A DNA stretch of 64,000 nucleotides. Source: Azospirillum brasilense. Lineage in GTDB: Bacteria; Pseudomonadota; Alphaproteobacteria; Azospirillales; Azospirillaceae. Made by a program: the position numbers and the translations under genes. Shown one piece after another: positions 55,591 through 64,000 of this stretch. The stretch spans positions 124,001 through 188,000 of the forward strand of contig NZ_QOKV01000010.1 in assembly GCF_008365405.1 (NCBI RefSeq), in the 5' to 3' direction. Numbering within the stretch: position 1 is the first letter of the stretch; the number at the start of each line of letters is the position of its first letter. The notes beneath the pieces are model-generated. The model was given only the letters and a program-made list of their open reading frames with translations, did no database searches and had not been told where the DNA came from.

Positions 55591-56934
55591 TCAAACGTTC
55601 AGCAGAAGATTCTCGCGCTCCCAGGAGCTGATCACCCGGTGGTAGGCCTCGTACTCGGCCTCCTTCACGCAGGTCACCGCGTCCAGGAACTTCTCGCCCA
55701 GCACCTCCTTCAGCGGCTTGCAGGCGTTGAACTTCTGGAGCGCGTCGCCCTGGTGGCGTGGCAGGGTGAAGGCCAGCCGGTAGGCGGACCCCTTCACCGG
55801 GTCGGTCGGCTCCAGCCCCTGGGCCATGCCGAGATAGCCGCAGGCCAGCGACGCGGCGATGGCGAGGTACGGATTCGCGTCGGCGCCGGCCACCCGGTTC
55901 TCCACCCGGCGCGAATCGGCGGGCGAGACGGGAACGCGCAGGCCGGTGGTGCGGTTGTCGCGGCCCCAATGCACATTGATCGGCGCGTCGGAGTTCGGCA
56001 CCAGCCGCCGGTAGGAGTTCACGTTCGGCGCCAGCAGCGGCATCGCGTAGGGCAGATACTTCTGGAGCCCGGCGATGTGGGACATGAACAGCGGCGTGTC
56101 CGCCCCGCCGGCGTCGGAGAACAGGTTGCGTCCGGAATCCGCATCCACCACCGACTGGTGGATGTGCATGGCGCTGCCCGGCTCGTTCTGCATCGGCTTG
56201 GCCATGAAGGTCGCGTAGACCTGATGGCGCAACGCCGCCTCGCGCGCCGTCCGCTTGAACAGGAAGGCCTGGTCGGCCAGCTCCAGCGCGTCGCCGTGGT
56301 TGAAATTGATCTCGATCTGCGCCGCCCCGGCCTCGTGGGTCAGGGTGTCGATGTCGATGTCCTGCGCCTCGCAAAAGTCGTAGACCATCTCGAAGATCGG
56401 ATCGAACTCGTTCACCGCGTCGATGCCGAAGGCCTGCCGTCCGCTTTCCACGCGCCCGTTGCGGCCGACCGGCGGCACCAGCGGGTAGTCGGGGTCCTTA
56501 TTGACCTGGACGAGGAAGAACTCCAGCTCCGGCGCCACCATCGGCTTCCAGCCGCGCTCCTCGTAGAGCGACAGCACCCGCTTCAGGACATGGCGGGGCG
56601 AGAAGTTCACCGGGCTGCCGTCGGCGTAGACACAGTCGGTGATGACCTGGGCGGTCGGCTCCTCGTACCAGGGGACGAAGCGGATCGTCCGTTCGTCCGG
56701 GATCATGTAGATGTCGGAATTCTCGTCCGAGGTGACCGAGTCGTCCTCCGGATACTCTCCGGTCACGGTCTGGACGAAGATCGCCTCGGGCAGCCGCAGA
56801 CCGCGGTCGCGCAGGATGCGCAGGAACTTCTCGGCGGGCACGATCTTGCCGCGCGCGATGCCCGACATGTCGGGCACGAGGCATTCCACTTCGGTGATGC
56901 GGTTCTTCTTGATGAAGTCTTCCATGAAACCCAT
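55591..56934 (-). CDS. puuA: Gamma-glutamylputrescine synthetase (glutamine synthetase family)
   Basis: About 447 residues. The ATP/Mg motifs are KPMQNEPGSAMHIHQSVVDA (the N-E-P-G-S-A-M-H-H signature), NRTTGLRVPV and ENRVAGADANPYLAIAA; the N-terminal ITEVECLVPDMSGIARGKIV is that of PuuA-like, not GlnA, enzymes. It ligates glutamate to putrescine. The start is 56934 or the ATG at 56925. It is divergent from puuB. Confidence 0.9.
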   Translation of the reverse strand: MGFMEDFIKKNRITEVECLVPDMSGIARGKIVPAEKFLRILRDRGLRLPEAIFVQTVTGEYPEDDSVTSDENSDIYMIPDERTIRFVPWYEEPTAQVITDCVYADGSPVNFSPRHVLKRVLSLYEERGWKPMVAPELEFFLVQVNKDPDYPLVPPVGRNGRVESGRQAFGIDAVNEFDPIFEMVYDFCEAQDIDIDTLTHEAGAAQIEINFNHGDALELADQAFLFKRTAREAALRHQVYATFMAKPMQNEPGSAMHIHQSVVDADSGRNLFSDAGGADTPLFMSHIAGLQKYLPYAMPLLAPNVNSYRRLVPNSDAPINVHWGRDNRTTGLRVPVSPADSRRVENRVAGADANPYLAIAASLACGYLGMAQGLEPTDPVKGSAYRLAFTLPRHQGDALQKFNACKPLKEVLGEKFLDAVTCVKEAEYEAYHRVISSWERENLLLNV

Positions 56935-57099
56935 GAACGTATGGACCGCACCGGACGGTGGGCAGCCCCTCCCTGCTGTGAACGACCGCCATACTATGAT
57001 CCCGCACCCCCTCCTTACGCCAGAGGGGAACAAAGATCCTGCCCATATGACCGCTGGAATCATTGACGGGGCGGGGGTCCCTCCCCTAACTCGGCGGTC

Positions 57100-58380
57100 A
57101 TGCCGACATCATCCCACATCCGCTCGTGGTACGCCGACACCGCGACTCCGCACCCGCAGCACCCGGTACTGGAGGACTCGCTGTCCTGCGACGTCTGCGT
57201 GATCGGCGGCGGCTACACCGGGCTGATGACCGCGCTGGAACTGGCCGAGCAGGGCTACGACGTGGTTCTGCTGGAAGCCAACCGCGTCGGCTGGGGCGCC
57301 TCGGGCCGCAACGGCGGGCAGATCATCACCGGCTACAACAAGTCGATGAGCACCATCGAGCGCTGGGTCGGAGCGGAGGATGCCCGGCGCCTGTGGGACC
57401 TCGGCGAGGACTCCAAGGCGCTGATCGCCGAACGGGTGGCGAAGCATGCCATTCCCTGCGACCTCACCTGGGGCTTCGCCCACGCGGCGGTGAAGCCGCG
57501 CCACATGGACGACGTGGCGGCAATGGAGCGCGAGATGCGCGACCGCTACGGCTACACCAAGGTCCGCGCGCTCGATCGCGAGGCGATGCGGGCGGTGGTG
57601 GGCAGCGACGCCTATGTCGGCGGGCTGGCCGACGACGGAAGCGGCCACCTGCACCCGCTGAACTACGCACTGGGCCTCGCCGGCGCCGCCGGGCGGGCCG
57701 GCGTTCGGGTTTTCGAGGACAGCCGCGTCACCGCCATCGACACCGGGGACCGGCCCGTCGCCACCACCGCGAAGGGCCGGGTGACGGCACGTTTCCTCGT
57801 TCTGGCCGGGAACGCCTATCTGGGGGCGCTGGCGCCGCGCCTGTCGGCCGTGGTGATGCCCGTCGCCACCTACATGATCGCCACCGAGCCTTTGGGCGAG
57901 GCCACCGCAACGTCCCTGCTGCCGACCAATCTGGCGGTCAGCGACATGAACTTCGTGCTGAACTACTTCCGCCGCTCCGCCGACCACCGGCTGCTGTTCG
58001 GCGGCGGCGTCAGCTATTCCGGGCTGGACGCACCGGGGCTGAAGACCGCCATGCGGTCCAAGATGCTGGCGGTTTTCCCGCAGCTCCGCGGCGCGGCGGT
58101 CGATCATTTCTGGGGTGGTCATGTCGCCATCACCATGAACCGCATGCCGCATGTCGGACGGCTGACGCCGACCACTTACTTCGCCCACGGCTATTCCGGC
58201 CACGGCGTGGCGCTGGCCGGCATGGCCGGGCGGGTGATGGCGGAGGCGGTCCGGGGCACGGCCGAGCGGTTCGACGTGTTCGTCCGCATCCCCCACCTGC
58301 CCTTCCCCGGCGGGCGGCGATTCCGCACACCGGCGCTTGTCCTTGCGATGCTCTGGTTCCGGCTGCGCGATCTGCTGTAA
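57100..58380 (+). CDS. puuB: Gamma-glutamylputrescine oxidase (DAO family FAD enzyme)
   Basis: 426 residues. Dinucleotide-binding motif DVCVIGGGYTGLMTALELAE; the FAD contact is RVGWGASGRNGGQIITGY, characteristic of PuuB/OrdL. HVAITMNRMPHVGRLTPTTY and YSGHGVALAGMAGRVMAEAV form the C-terminal signature. It oxidises gamma-glutamylputrescine to the aldehyde. It is divergent from puuA across a 165-base promoter region. Confidence 0.92.
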   Translation: MPTSSHIRSWYADTATPHPQHPVLEDSLSCDVCVIGGGYTGLMTALELAEQGYDVVLLEANRVGWGASGRNGGQIITGYNKSMSTIERWVGAEDARRLWDLGEDSKALIAERVAKHAIPCDLTWGFAHAAVKPRHMDDVAAMEREMRDRYGYTKVRALDREAMRAVVGSDAYVGGLADDGSGHLHPLNYALGLAGAAGRAGVRVFEDSRVTAIDTGDRPVATTAKGRVTARFLVLAGNAYLGALAPRLSAVVMPVATYMIATEPLGEATATSLLPTNLAVSDMNFVLNYFRRSADHRLLFGGGVSYSGLDAPGLKTAMRSKMLAVFPQLRGAAVDHFWGGHVAITMNRMPHVGRLTPTTYFAHGYSGHGVALAGMAGRVMAEAVRGTAERFDVFVRIPHLPFPGGRRFRTPALVLAMLWFRLRDLL

Positions 58381-58415
58381 CCTGCCCGTCCCATTCCCGC
58401 TTCCGGTCCCTGCCC

Positions 58416-59402
58416 ATGTCCGACGTCACCGATCCCGCAACCGGAAGCACGGAAGGCGCTGCCAGTGCGGCGCCGATGCGCGACACGCATTTCGATTTCG
58501 AGCACAAGGTCTTCAGCCTGTCCGGCGCCTTCTTCTGCATCGATCCGTCCTCCAAGCAGCCGGTGCTCCACATCCTGCTGGGCGATCTGAAGGCCGCCCT
58601 ACCCTTCAACACGCTGATGGAATCCTTCGACATCAAGGACGACAGCCGCGACTCCAAGCTGCTGGACGTGGTGGCAAAGGGCTTGGCCTATGTAAAGCAG
58701 ATCCGCCCCGGCGAGCAGATTCCGGGGGAACTGCTGGACGGCCGCGCCTCCTGGTCGGTGGAGGAGAAGCACCGGAACATCGCGCGGGGACGTCTGACGG
58801 TGCAGCTCGTCTCCTCGATCTCCGGAAGCGAGATGATCGTGGTGAAGGCCGACGAGTTGGAGCAGATCGTCGAGGACCCGCAGACCAAGCAGCGCGTCAA
58901 GGCCGCCTTCAAGGACATCGCGGCGAAGCTCGACCTGAAGGACAATTACGAGCAGTACCTGACCGACCGCATCGAGGACCTGACCCAGGAACTGTCCTAC
59001 ATCGAGGCGTTGCGCGACCGCTTCAACGCCATCCGCGCCATCAGCGGCAAGCTGACCCGGCTGACCCAGATCTACCGGACCGACCGCACCCTGTGCAACG
59101 AGGTCGCGCGCATGCAGGGGCTGCTGGGCAAGCCGTTGAAGGACTATGATGCCGTCTTCGAGCAGGCGGACGCCCAGACCGGCGAGATCTTCGGCGCGTT
59201 GAAGTCCTTCGACACCACCGTGACCTTCATCCGCAAGATTCGCGACGACCTGCGCGCCAGGCTTCTGGAATGGGAAGACATCCTCCAGGCCTGGGACACC
59301 ACCCCGATGGAGAAGTCCACCGCCGTCGAGCAGTTGCAGAAGCAGACCTACCGCTTCCTTGCCAACCGCTTCATCGAAACCAAGGTCTGGATTCGCAAGT
59401 AA
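58416..59402 (+). CDS. Conserved-looking hypothetical protein, 328 residues
   Basis: Not recognised. The N-terminal third (FEHKVFSLSGAFFCIDPSSK) is predicted beta-rich; the rest is strongly helical and charged (QYLTDRIEDLTQELSYIEAL), likely a coiled coil of about 100 residues. No signal peptide or membrane segment. The ATG lies 35 bases after puuB with no terminator between, so it may be co-transcribed with it. Confidence 0.75.
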   Translation: MSDVTDPATGSTEGAASAAPMRDTHFDFEHKVFSLSGAFFCIDPSSKQPVLHILLGDLKAALPFNTLMESFDIKDDSRDSKLLDVVAKGLAYVKQIRPGEQIPGELLDGRASWSVEEKHRNIARGRLTVQLVSSISGSEMIVVKADELEQIVEDPQTKQRVKAAFKDIAAKLDLKDNYEQYLTDRIEDLTQELSYIEALRDRFNAIRAISGKLTRLTQIYRTDRTLCNEVARMQGLLGKPLKDYDAVFEQADAQTGEIFGALKSFDTTVTFIRKIRDDLRARLLEWEDILQAWDTTPMEKSTAVEQLQKQTYRFLANRFIETKVWIRK

Positions 59403-59546
59403 CCGAATTCCTCGTCATCCCCCACCGTTGCCGTGGCCGAAGATTCGAATGGCTGCGATGATCGGAATCGGCTTGTCACCGGAAAGGCGATAGCGAAGCA
59501 TCCCTCCATCCGCACCTTGACGGTGGCCGACACGGAGGATGTCGCC

Positions 59547-60887
59547 ATGAATAGAATAAAACTGTCTTTATGGGGTGTTTTAGCGCTTTTGACGATTTTA
59601 TGGCTTGCCGCCGAACCGGACGTGTTGCGAGCAGACGGTTTTTTCGGTCTACGGGGCTCTTTGGTTCAATACAGCGGGATCATCGCCATCGGTTGCATGG
59701 GCATGGCGATGATCCTCGCGCTCCGGCCGCGCTGGCCGGAGGCGTGGTTCGGCGGACTCGACAAGATGTACCGCCTGCACAAGTGGCTGGGTGTTGCCGG
59801 CCTCGTCGCTGCGGTCGTCCATTGGCTGTGGGCCCAGGGGCCGAAATGGGCGGTGGGCTGGGGATGGTTGGTCCGGCCGCAACGGGGGCCGCGGGCCATT
59901 CCCGAGGATTCCTTTGAGCAGTCGCTCCGAAGCCTGCGCGGTACCGCCGAATGGCTCGGCGAATGGGCCTTCTACGCGGTCGTTCTGCTGATTGCGCTGG
60001 CGCTGTTCAAGCGCCTCCCCTACCGGCTGTTCTTCAAGACGCACCGCCTTCTGGCGATCGCCTATCCCGTGCTGGTGTTTCACACGGTCGTGCTGACCAA
60101 ATTCGCCTATTGGAGTTCGCCGATCGGCTGGGTGATGGCGCTGCTGCTCGCCGCCAGCGCCTGGGCCGCCGTCGTCGTTCTTCTCGGCCGGGTCGCCGCC
60201 GACCGGCGGGTTTCCGGCACAATCGGCGCGCTCCATTACTTTCCCGGCGTGCACACCCTTGAGGTCGCGATCGACGTTCCGCAGGGCTGGCCGGGCCACA
60301 AGGCGGGCCAGTTCGCCTTCGCCACATCGGACAACGCGGAGGGCGCCCATCCCTACACCATCGCCTCGGCCTGGAACGACGCCGAGCGCCGGATTACCTT
60401 CGTGGTCAAGGAACTCGGCGACCACACCCGGCGGCTGCGGGAACGGCTGACGGTCGGCCAGGCGGTGACGGTGGAAGGGCCCTACGGCTGCTTCACCTTC
60501 GACGACTCCTGCCCGCACCAGATCTGGGTGGGCGGCGGCATCGGCGTCACGCCCTTCATCGCCCGCATGAAGTTCCTGGCGGCAAGCGCCGAACGGCCGC
60601 GGCAAACCATCGACTTCTTCCACACCACCAGCGAGTACGACGGGGACGCGATCGCGAAACTCACCGCCGACGCGGCGGCAGCGGGGGTTCGCCTCCATGT
60701 CCTGATCGACAGCCGGGACGGCCGCCTGGATGGCGAGCGCATCCGTGCCCTGGTGCCGCAATGGCGTGACGCGAGCGTCTGGTTCTGCGGCCCGACGGGC
60801 TTCGGGCAGGCGCTGCGGCACGACTTCGCGGCCCATGGCCTGCCGGTGGACCAACGCTTCCACCAGGAACTCTTCGCGATGCGCTGA
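59547..60887 (+). CDS. Ferric-reductase-like transmembrane flavoprotein
   Basis: 446 residues. Residues 10-200 form the six-helix ferric-reductase/YedZ-like haem domain with histidines in YRLHKWLGVAGLVAAVVHWL and TVVL-flanking helices. Residues 210-300 form the FAD-binding domain (HKAGQFAFATSD; HPYTIASAW is the R-x-Y-S/T-like flavin loop). The last 120 residues are an NAD-binding domain (WVGGGIGVTPFIARMKFL; CGPTGFG). It would transfer electrons from NAD(P)H across the membrane. GGAGG at eight bases supports the 59547 start. Confidence 0.9.
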   Translation: MNRIKLSLWGVLALLTILWLAAEPDVLRADGFFGLRGSLVQYSGIIAIGCMGMAMILALRPRWPEAWFGGLDKMYRLHKWLGVAGLVAAVVHWLWAQGPKWAVGWGWLVRPQRGPRAIPEDSFEQSLRSLRGTAEWLGEWAFYAVVLLIALALFKRLPYRLFFKTHRLLAIAYPVLVFHTVVLTKFAYWSSPIGWVMALLLAASAWAAVVVLLGRVAADRRVSGTIGALHYFPGVHTLEVAIDVPQGWPGHKAGQFAFATSDNAEGAHPYTIASAWNDAERRITFVVKELGDHTRRLRERLTVGQAVTVEGPYGCFTFDDSCPHQIWVGGGIGVTPFIARMKFLAASAERPRQTIDFFHTTSEYDGDAIAKLTADAAAAGVRLHVLIDSRDGRLDGERIRALVPQWRDASVWFCGPTGFGQALRHDFAAHGLPVDQRFHQELFAMR

Positions 60888-60900
60888 CCCCGAGGAAGCC

Positions 60901-62325
60901 CTACGCCTCCGGCTCGCGCAACAGGGCACCCTGACGCAGCAGCTCGCGCTGGATGGCGCCGACCGGGATGTCGCGGGTGCGCTCGCCGCGCCGTGCCGCC
61001 ATCGACGCACACACCCCAGCGGCCTGTCCCGTCGCCATGCAGGTGGGCGTCACCCGGTAGGAGGAATGAGCCTCATGGCTGCCGGAGATGCAACGGCCCG
61101 CCACCAGCAGCTTCTCCATCCCCTTGGGCAGCAGGGCGCGCATCGGCACCTCGTACCACTCGCCGGAGGGCACGCGCTTCAGCACCGTGCCGCGGCCGGT
61201 CGGGCTGTGGATGTCCACCGGGTAGGTGCCGCGCGCGATGGCGTCCTTGAACTTCGCCGCACCCAGCACGTCGTCCGCGGTCATGGCATAGTCGCCGACG
61301 ATGCGCCGCGTCTCGCGGATGCCGATTCCGGTGCCGGTCTGGCAGGTGTAGGAGTCGGCGAATCCGGGGGCGTATTTGCGCAGGAAATTGGCGATCTGCG
61401 CGGCCTGCCGATGGCTCTCCCACTCCGCGCGGGTCAGGTCGAAGACGTTGGTGCCCAGCGCGCCGGTGACCCGTGTGCAATTCAGGGCAATCTCTCCGGG
61501 ATGGGTGGTGGCGAAGAACAGGATGTCCTCGCGCGCCAGATCGAGGTCGCCGTTGGCGGTGGCCTTCGACACGAGGTCCCAGAGCCCGTGCACGCCGCGC
61601 CATTGCGTCGGATGCTCCCGCACATAGCCGTTGAACGCGTCGTGGTCGAAGCCGACCATACGGAACATCAGAGTCATGGGCTGGGTCAGCCCGTCCTCCT
61701 CCCGCCCGACCTCGTAATCGCAGCCGGCCAGCGCCGCGATGTCGCCGTCGCCGGTGCAATCCACGATCACGTCGGCCTCGATGACCACCGGGCCGGACTT
61801 CGTCTCGAAGACCACCGCGTCGGGTTTCCCGGGCTCGCCGAGGACGGTGGAGGCGAAGGCGTGCAGCAGCACCTTCACGCCGGCCTCGTCGAGGATCTGC
61901 TGCGCGGTGACCTTCAGCACCTCCGGATCGAAGGGAACGGTGAAGCCGGTGTCCGGCGAGGGCGGAATGGCCCCCTGGTTGGTGTAGAGCCGGCCCAGGA
62001 AGACGGCCAGCGCCCCACCCACCACCGGCTCGCCGGGGCCGTGGTCCTGGGGCATCAGGCGGGTGTTGTCCACGACCGCCACCGAACCGCGCTGGGTGTA
62101 GAAGCTCATCCAGGGCATGACGAGGGCCGCCGTGGCGTTGCCGCCGAGGAAGCCGTAGCGCTCAACCAGGATGGTTTCGGCCCCGGACTGGGCGGCGCCG
62201 ATGGCCGCCCCCATGCCGGCGGGGCCACCACCGACGACGAGCACGTGGCAGCGCGCGACCTTCATGGCGCGGCGCGGCGGCAGGGTGACCGACACCGGGT
62301 TCGGTGGACAGGGCAGAATTGGCAA
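60901..62325 (-). CDS. FAD-dependent oxidoreductase (PF12831-type)
   Basis: 474 residues from a TTG at 62325 that has AAAGGAG eight bases upstream. The Rossmann FAD motif is HVLVVGGGPAGMGAAIGAAQ, followed by ERYGFLGGNATAALVMPWMS. DVIVDCTGDGDIAALAGCDY and LLVAGRCISGSHEAHSSYRV complete the family profile. Substrate unknown. The start could be shortened to the ATG at 62265. It is convergent with the ferric-reductase-like gene. Confidence 0.88.
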   Translation of the reverse strand: MPILPCPPNPVSVTLPPRRAMKVARCHVLVVGGGPAGMGAAIGAAQSGAETILVERYGFLGGNATAALVMPWMSFYTQRGSVAVVDNTRLMPQDHGPGEPVVGGALAVFLGRLYTNQGAIPPSPDTGFTVPFDPEVLKVTAQQILDEAGVKVLLHAFASTVLGEPGKPDAVVFETKSGPVVIEADVIVDCTGDGDIAALAGCDYEVGREEDGLTQPMTLMFRMVGFDHDAFNGYVREHPTQWRGVHGLWDLVSKATANGDLDLAREDILFFATTHPGEIALNCTRVTGALGTNVFDLTRAEWESHRQAAQIANFLRKYAPGFADSYTCQTGTGIGIRETRRIVGDYAMTADDVLGAAKFKDAIARGTYPVDIHSPTGRGTVLKRVPSGEWYEVPMRALLPKGMEKLLVAGRCISGSHEAHSSYRVTPTCMATGQAAGVCASMAARRGERTRDIPVGAIQRELLRQGALLREPEA

Positions 62326-62340
62326 GGCTGGCTCCTTTCG

Positions 62341-63471
62341 TCATTCCGCCGCTTCGGCCGCCGCTTCAGCGCGTGGCGCCACCGTCCGCAGGGCCAGCGG
62401 CGCCGTCTCGCGGGCACGCTCCATCAGCACGGGAATCCGGTCGCGCAGCAGTCCCTTCTGCTCCGCACGGTGGTCCCACAGGCGGTCAAGGTCGGCGAGG
62501 AAGGTTCCGGCGGTGGTGTGGGACACCGTCGCCCGCGGCTCCAGCCCGACCGAGGACAGAAAATCCGACACCTTGGAAGCGTAGGGCAGCGCGATCAGCG
62601 GCGTGCCGGTGATGGCCGCGAAGATCAGGAAATGCAGCCGCATCCCCACGGCCATTTCGAAATGATCCATCAATCCGATGATCTGGCGCGGCGTGTAGCG
62701 GTACTGGAGCAGATGGGCGCGTTCCGACACCGCCATGCGGCCCATGACACGGTGCGCCTCCCGCACGTCGGCGCGCTCCATCGGCACGAACACCACATCG
62801 GCGCCGAAGCGCTGAACGATGTAGTCCGCCGCCTCCGCAAGAAGCTGGTGATAGGCCGCGTCGCTGAGTTCGGGCGCCGCAGCGCCCTGCTCGCGCACCG
62901 ACAGGCCGACCAGGGGGCGGCCGCGCGGGATGCCGGCCTCGGCCAGCATCTCCTCGGTGAAAGGCTCCGGCGTCAGCAGCAGCGCCGGATCGGCGGTCAC
63001 CGTCACCGGGATCCGCACGCCGATCTCCTCGATCAGCCGCTTGGCGCTCGGTTCACGGACGGTGATGCCGGTCATGCGGTCGAGCCCCTCGCGCACCGCG
63101 TCGCGCTCCACGCGGTCCTTCAGCGGACCGACGCCGATGGCGAAGGTGTAGGTGGGTACTCCCAGATTCTGCGCGATGGTGACCTCGCGCAGATAGGTCT
63201 GCGCCTCGCTGTCGTAGAGGATGCCGCCGCCGCCCAGAAGCAGAAGGTCGAGCCGCTCCACCTCCGGGGTGATCTCGTCGCGCATGGCTTCCCGCGGGTT
63301 CAGGACGCGCTCGACCGCGTGGTTCTCGCGGGTGTGGGCGGCGTTGCGGGAGAAGACCACCACCTCCACACCGGGCACCGTGGCGCGCAACTGCTCGATG
63401 GCCGATGTGAGGATCGCCTCGTCCCCCAGATTCAGACCGCCGTATGATCCTGAAATGCCTATGACCGTCAT
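62341..63471 (-). CDS. Polysaccharide pyruvyl transferase family protein
   Basis: 376 residues; N-terminal GISGSYGGLNLGDEAILTSA and DLLLLGGGGILYDSEAQTYL, then MRLHFLIFAAITGTPLIALP, are the CsaB/PssM/WcaK family patterns. It would transfer pyruvyl from phosphoenolpyruvate to a sugar of an exopolysaccharide or cell-wall polymer. It is upstream of the FAD oxidoreductase gene by 15 bases, so the two are probably one operon. Confidence 0.9.
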   Translation of the reverse strand: MTVIGISGSYGGLNLGDEAILTSAIEQLRATVPGVEVVVFSRNAAHTRENHAVERVLNPREAMRDEITPEVERLDLLLLGGGGILYDSEAQTYLREVTIAQNLGVPTYTFAIGVGPLKDRVERDAVREGLDRMTGITVREPSAKRLIEEIGVRIPVTVTADPALLLTPEPFTEEMLAEAGIPRGRPLVGLSVREQGAAAPELSDAAYHQLLAEAADYIVQRFGADVVFVPMERADVREAHRVMGRMAVSERAHLLQYRYTPRQIIGLMDHFEMAVGMRLHFLIFAAITGTPLIALPYASKVSDFLSSVGLEPRATVSHTTAGTFLADLDRLWDHRAEQKGLLRDRIPVLMERARETAPLALRTVAPRAEAAAEAAE

Positions 63472-63621
63472 CCGAATCCCCCTGCCGCACAGAAGCCGTG
63501 CGCCTATGTCTTCGGGTGCAACCCGACCGGCTGGCGAAGGTTCCGTGCGACCGGTACTCTGCGGTCGCGCTCATCCGGATTTGGACGGACTGGACGTTGG
63601 ACGGGCTGGACAGGACAGACG

Positions 63622-64000
63622 ATGCAAAGACCCAAGCTGTTTCTCGACCTCGACGGCGTTCTGGCCGATTTCGATCGCGGCGTGAAGGCGGTCACCGGCA
63701 AACGCCCGGAGGAGATCCCGATGAAGGTCATGTGGCGGGAACTGTCCCGCCATCCCGACTTCTTCGGAACGCTGGAGTTCATGCACGACGCGCAGGATCT
63801 TTGGCGATTCTGCGAACCTTACGCGCCGACCATCCTCACCGGTTTGCCGCTTGGCTCCTGGGCGCCGGAACAGAAGCGGCGCTGGGTCGCGCATATGCTG
63901 GGCCGCCATGTGCGAGTCATCACCTGCATGGCCCGCGACAAGCATCGCCATGGCGGGCCGGGCACGGTCCTGGTGGATGACCGCGAGAAGGCTCGCGATC
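63622..64000 (+). CDS. 5'(3')-deoxyribonucleotidase-like HAD hydrolase (partial)
   Basis: The first 126 codons are in the window and the frame stays open to the edge. HAD motif I is FLDLDGVLADFD near residue 8; VLVDDREKARD at the visible end is the start of motif IV. The arrangement and the WRELSRHPDFF stretch match the bacterial 5'-nucleotidase NT5C group. It would dephosphorylate nucleotides. The C-terminus is cut by the window. Confidence 0.8.
   Translation, partial: MQRPKLFLDLDGVLADFDRGVKAVTGKRPEEIPMKVMWRELSRHPDFFGTLEFMHDAQDLWRFCEPYAPTILTGLPLGSWAPEQKRRWVAHMLGRHVRVITCMARDKHRHGGPGTVLVDDREKARD

Overview
The window is a gene-dense, GC-rich stretch of an alphaproteobacterial chromosome. The gene set points to Rhodospirillales, most likely Azospirillum or a close relative. 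It has an Aap-type general amino-acid ABC transporter, a TAXI-TRAP operon with a DUF1850 gene, a Pot/Puu polyamine cluster, a pcm-rhodanese-tolC-popZ-valS block and an rlpA-dac-tmk-holB-metG-tatD block. CcrM-type GANTC sites also occur near DnaA boxes. The genus is inferred from gene content, not from any alignment.

Layout. 1-5.9 kb: the small subunit of a molybdenum hydroxylase (minus), then a TAXI-TRAP operon (periplasmic receptor, fused permease, DUF1850) and a Na+/H+ antiporter preceded by a hairpin-rich leader. 5.9-11.3 kb: a tandem UspA protein, a DUF1194 VWA protein, a histone-deacetylase-like hydrolase, two overlapping membrane/coiled-coil genes, a DUF192 protein and an unassigned protein. 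11.3-12.9 kb is the most unusual part. It holds tRNA-Pro, an NDUFS4-like complex I accessory subunit and tRNA-Arg, then a DnaA-box cluster that looks like a replication origin, a TTG-start small membrane protein, and two tandem sibling small-RNA genes on the minus strand. Each sRNA has an FNR/FixK box 30 nt upstream of a shared 26-nt leader and its own intrinsic terminator.

12.9-27 kb: hisI, metC, the aapJQMP operon with an aminotransferase, and a minus-strand run of cysK, alaX, sseA, two GNAT genes and an EamA exporter, with a NUDIX gene and a catalytically degenerate HtrA-like protein upstream. 27-29.5 kb: small orphan genes, tRNA-Asn, a decayed transposase fragment, a YciI gene and tRNA-Cys. 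29.6-35.9 kb: pcm, a rhodanese, a TolC-family protein, a PopZ-like DUF2497 protein with 19 consecutive prolines, and valS, closed by a run of three perfect hairpins. 35.9-46.1 kb: an HBM-type chemoreceptor (minus), a YdcF-type membrane protein, then the rlpA/dac/tmk/holB/metG/tatD/metallo-hydrolase cluster.

46.2-64 kb: an LprI-like secreted protein, a DUF4384-like secreted protein and a PP2C phosphatase; agmatine deiminase; the potFGHI putrescine importer with gamma-glutamylputrescine synthetase (puuA) and oxidase (puuB); an unknown 328-residue protein; a ferric-reductase-type flavoprotein; an FAD oxidoreductase; a polysaccharide pyruvyl transferase; and a 5'-nucleotidase-like HAD protein cut by the window edge. 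The polyamine genes form a coherent import-and-degradation route (agmatine and putrescine to gamma-glutamyl intermediates). The aap genes handle bulk amino-acid uptake. The sRNA pair is the strongest candidate for an undescribed regulatory system.
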